DNA of 64,000 nt from Prosopis cineraria (taxonomy: Eukaryota; Streptophyta; Magnoliopsida; Fabales; Fabaceae). Below the pieces are notes generated by a model. The model saw only the letters and a list, made by a program, of their open reading frames with translations, was not told the origin of the DNA and ran no database searches. Shown here one piece after another: positions 61,209 through 64,000 of this stretch (the first letter of the stretch is position 1; each line of letters begins with the position of its first letter). Both the position numbers and the translations under genes were made by a program. The stretch is taken from positions 38,192,001 through 38,256,000 of the forward strand of contig NW_026555341.1 of NCBI RefSeq assembly GCF_029017545.1, read 5' to 3'.

Positions 61209-61905
61209 GGAACAAGATGACACCAAGGAAGAAATTAAGGCTAGAGTCAGAAATAAAGGAGAGAAGCATAATAAGACAAAAAAGGATGGCCTAAGGTTTG
61301 AGTAGGAAGGCCCAAGGACCATGAATTTAGACAAAAGGGCTTTTAATGAGACTCAACCTAATAACACAGCTCACAGGCCCACTAAGCAAATTCACAACAT
61401 GATTAAAGGTAACAAAAGGAAACTTGGGCTCTTGTGGCAAGCCTATAAATGAAATTATGAAATTAAACAACCTTGAGAATAATGTTGAGCAAATCTCGAC
61501 TGAAGCCTCCTTCTCCCAAATCCAAAAGTCTAACAACATCATAATACTGACAAAGAAATTTTTGTCTAATAAAATTATAAAAATCCTTCTTATTCCTAAC
61601 TTGATCATAGAAAACCACCAGATCCTGATCATGGCCCCAGCATTATACCTGAAACTCAATTCATAGAAAACCCTCTTAGAGATATAAATAACAACTTTTT
61701 AGCTCTAGAAAACATTCAAAATGGACTCATTCAAAATAATAAGAAAGATAATATTCTTGATAATGATCTCCTGGATGAAGACAACTCTAAGTCAACCCAA
61801 TATGATGATCTTGAGGATGATAAATTTAGTGATGACCAAATCAAGGACTTTATGAAAATTCAAGAAGACTGGCCACTATCTAGGTTTATCTACTCCTTTT
61901 ATTTT
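61209..61905 (+). pseudogene. LINE ORF1 pseudogene, 3' part after the LTR insertion
   Basis: The sequence resumes with GGAACAAGATGACACC. It reads as a low-complexity, acidic ORF1 tail (DDLEDDKFSDDQIKDF near 61800) with scattered stops, ending just before ORF2. Confidence 0.55.
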
Positions 61906-61908
61906 AGT

Positions 61909-62470
61909 ATGGATTTACTTTGTTAGAATTGTAAAGGTGCTTATGCTAAAAGTTTTCCTAAGAACATAAAAGAAATCAATAATAATTTTGATACTCCAAT
62001 TCTTATTTTCCTTGAAACTAGAGCTAGTGGTTTCAGAGCTAATAATATTATTGTCAAGAAGTTGGGTGTTTTTTACTGGATTTGTATTAAAGCTATTAGC
62101 TATACAAGCATTATTTGGTTAATCTAGAATAATGATCTTGTTAACATTGATTATATCTATTCTAATATTCAATTATTGCACTATAGGGTCAATATCTTAG
62201 CTAAAAATTGCTCTTATTTGCTCTCATGTATTTATGATAACCCTAACCCGCACAAACATAACCTGCTTTGGGATTCTATAAGTTATCTTGCTCATAATAT
62301 TTTTAATCTTGGCTCACCAACATAGATTTACTTAGGAAAAAGGTAATTTGAAAAAAACAGATTGATTGGGCTTTTTGCAATGTGAAATGGAGACTTAAGT
62401 TTCACCAAGCCAATTCCTTTCATCTCCTTAGATATGGCTTTGATCATTGCTCAATTAAAATCTAACTTTT
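61909..62470 (+). pseudogene. LINE ORF2 endonuclease domain pseudogene
   Basis: The ATG at 61909 begins MDLLC-stop-NCKGA, where the APE-type endonuclease of plant LINEs has its N-terminal Asn. It continues with PILIFLETRASGFRANNI near 62000, which includes the conserved Glu of the LET motif, and SCIYDNPNPHKHNLLWDSI near 62220-62280. Stops at 61924, 62124 and 62323 or nearby, plus frame shifts, break it. Confidence 0.75.
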
Positions 62471-62799
62471 TAAAGAGACTCTGCAAGAACAACAGCCAAA
62501 ACCTTTTCGTTACCATGTTGCTTGGATGCTTGAGGAATCATTCCATCTTTTGGTCAAAGATTCTTGGATCAATAATGACTAGAAGAAGGGTGTTATTAAA
62601 TTTTTCCAATGCTACAACTACTTGGAACAAGGAGAAAACTGGCAGTATCTCCTCTAAAAAGAAAAGAATTTTGAAGAGATTGGAAGGAATAGACAAAAAT
62701 AGGAGCAACAGAGACAATTATTTCTTAAGAAAACTGGAAAAATATCTATGGGAAGACTATAATAAGGTTCTTTTGCAAGAAGAATTGATTTGATTCCAA

Positions 62800-64000
62800 A
62801 AGTCTAGATGCAAATAGTTTAAATGGGGAGATCGAAACACAAAATTCTTTCACTCCATGTCTATTATTAGAAAGAAAAGAAATCAAATTATATCTCTTTA
62901 AAATAATGATGATAACTAGATTGAGGACCAAAGTATTCTAAAAAACATGGTTGTTTCTTTCTTCAAAGACCTTTTTAAGGAAGACATTGATCTTAGATGC
63001 AAACTTTCTACTTTTAGATGCTTCTCTTCTCTATCTTCTATTCAACTTCAAGCTTTACATAGGGAAGTAGCTGTAGACAAAATAAAAAATGCTTCCTTTG
63101 ATATTGGGGCATCCAAAGCCCTTAGACCTGATGGCATTAATGTTAGATTCATTCACTTTTATTGGGACAACCTAAAGGATAGCATTGTCACCTTGTCAAA
63201 TGAGTTTTTAGAGAACCAGATTTTATAAGGAAGATCAATGACACTTTTATTACCTTAATTCCTAACATTGATCACCCTACCTACATGAAATACTTTCATC
63301 TTATTTCGCTCTGTAATGTTAGCTATAAAATTATCACAAAAATTCTGTCCAATTGACTATGTGCTTGCATGAATCATCTAATTGGTGATAATCAAAGTAT
63401 CTTCATCTAAGGGCTGCACAATAGCAACAATATTATTATTGCTCAAGAAATTATACATTCAATGAGGAACAAAATAGGAAAAAAAAAGGTTTTATGGCTA
63501 TCAAGGTGGACCTTGAAAAGGCTTTTGATAGATTATCTTAAAACTTCATTGATAAGACTCTCACTGGGATAAATAGCCACTTTAAGAAACTCATTTAAAC
63601 TGCTATCTCCACTACTTGCATGAAAATTCTTTAGAATGGCAAACCTTCTAAGAATTCACTCCTTTACGTGGTATTTGCTAGGTGATCCTCTCTCTCCTTA
63701 TCTATTTGTTCTCTGTATTGAATGATTAAATCATTAGATTCTTAGTAGCATTAATAAAAATGAATGGAAGCCAATCAAGCTAACACCTAATGGGCCTCTT
63801 ATTTCTCACTTATTATTTTGCTAATGATCTGTTACTTTTTACAAAGTTATCCCTTCCTCAAGTGTAAATCATTCAATAATGCTTATCAAATTTTTGTAGT
63901 ACTTTTGGGAAGAAGATTAATACTGGCAAACCTAAACTTTATTGCTCTAAAAATGTCGACATAAATAAGGCATTACATATTAGTGAAGATCTAGGAATTC
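62800..64000 (+). pseudogene. LINE ORF2 reverse transcriptase pseudogene, truncated by the window end
   Basis: An open 93-codon stretch (62947-63228) carries the RT approach region (FFKDLFKED and DIGASKALRPDGINVRFIHF). Beyond a frame shift follow MAIKVDLEKAFDRLS near 63500, with one catalytic Asp, and DPLSPYLFVLCIE near 63690. The YADD box appears as FAND near 63821-63833, so the first catalytic Asp of that box is lost, and a one-base insertion just before it shifts the frame. Many stops are present. The sequence continues past 64000. Confidence 0.8.

Larger units (their letters stand above)
54035..64000 (+). mobile_element. Decayed L1-type LINE, interrupted by a 5.6-kb LTR block, running off the window
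   Basis: ORF1 (54197-55588, continuing at 61209) and ORF2 (endonuclease from 61909, reverse transcriptase from about 62940) are on the + strand. Order and motifs are those of plant L1-like LINEs. The insertion at 55589-61208 is flanked by GGAAC on both sides (55584-55588, 61209-61213), and the ORF1 sequence resumes after it. The 5' end is not sharply defined and the 3' end lies outside the window. Confidence 0.85.

Overview
The window is nuclear DNA of a flowering plant, most likely a eudicot. It is AT-rich, its genes are split by GT-AG introns, and most of its length is transposon-derived. Three protein-coding genes can be supported by splice-aware reading, all on the + strand: a plant defensin (9841-10612, 2 exons, 79 aa), a PUX7-like UAS/UBX-domain adaptor of CDC48/p97 (15648-25348, 10 exons, about 453 aa), and an INDETERMINATE DOMAIN (IDD) zinc-finger transcription factor (42580-46331, 3 exons, 549 aa). 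They belong to unrelated pathways and show no sign of being a functional cluster.

Layout. 1-7.8 kb is a three-level nest: an old inverted-repeat (foldback) element holds a decayed Ty3/gypsy retrotransposon, which holds a non-autonomous hAT element. The defensin follows. 12.5-13.8 kb holds a foldback element with an internal tandem array and a Stowaway-like MITE. The PUX7-like gene spans about 9.7 kb, and its large fourth intron carries an antisense LTR element with a perfect 5-bp target duplication. 26.7-41 kb is a gene-poor spacer with microsatellites, a plastid-type trnS-UGA insertion, a long-TIR element, a Helitron-like 3' end and several foldback MITEs. The IDD gene lies at 42.6-46.3 kb. 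47.7-53.8 kb holds a copia-like LTR remnant, an orphan exon-like stretch and a degenerate antisense Ty1/copia element. From 54 kb to the window end a decayed L1-type LINE is interrupted by a 5.6-kb block that reads as a solo LTR containing a second, inverted solo LTR.

No operon, CRISPR, phage or biosynthetic system is present. The observations I would look at first are a class of very small T-tract insertions flanked by 9-17 bp direct repeats (read on the minus strand they look like retroposons cut down to a few bases plus poly(A)), a GC-AG intron forced by reading frame in the IDD gene, the foldback element with an internal ~125-bp array, and the LTR-in-LTR-in-LINE nest. All coordinates of degenerate elements are by eye; alignments, LTR divergence and family names need computation.
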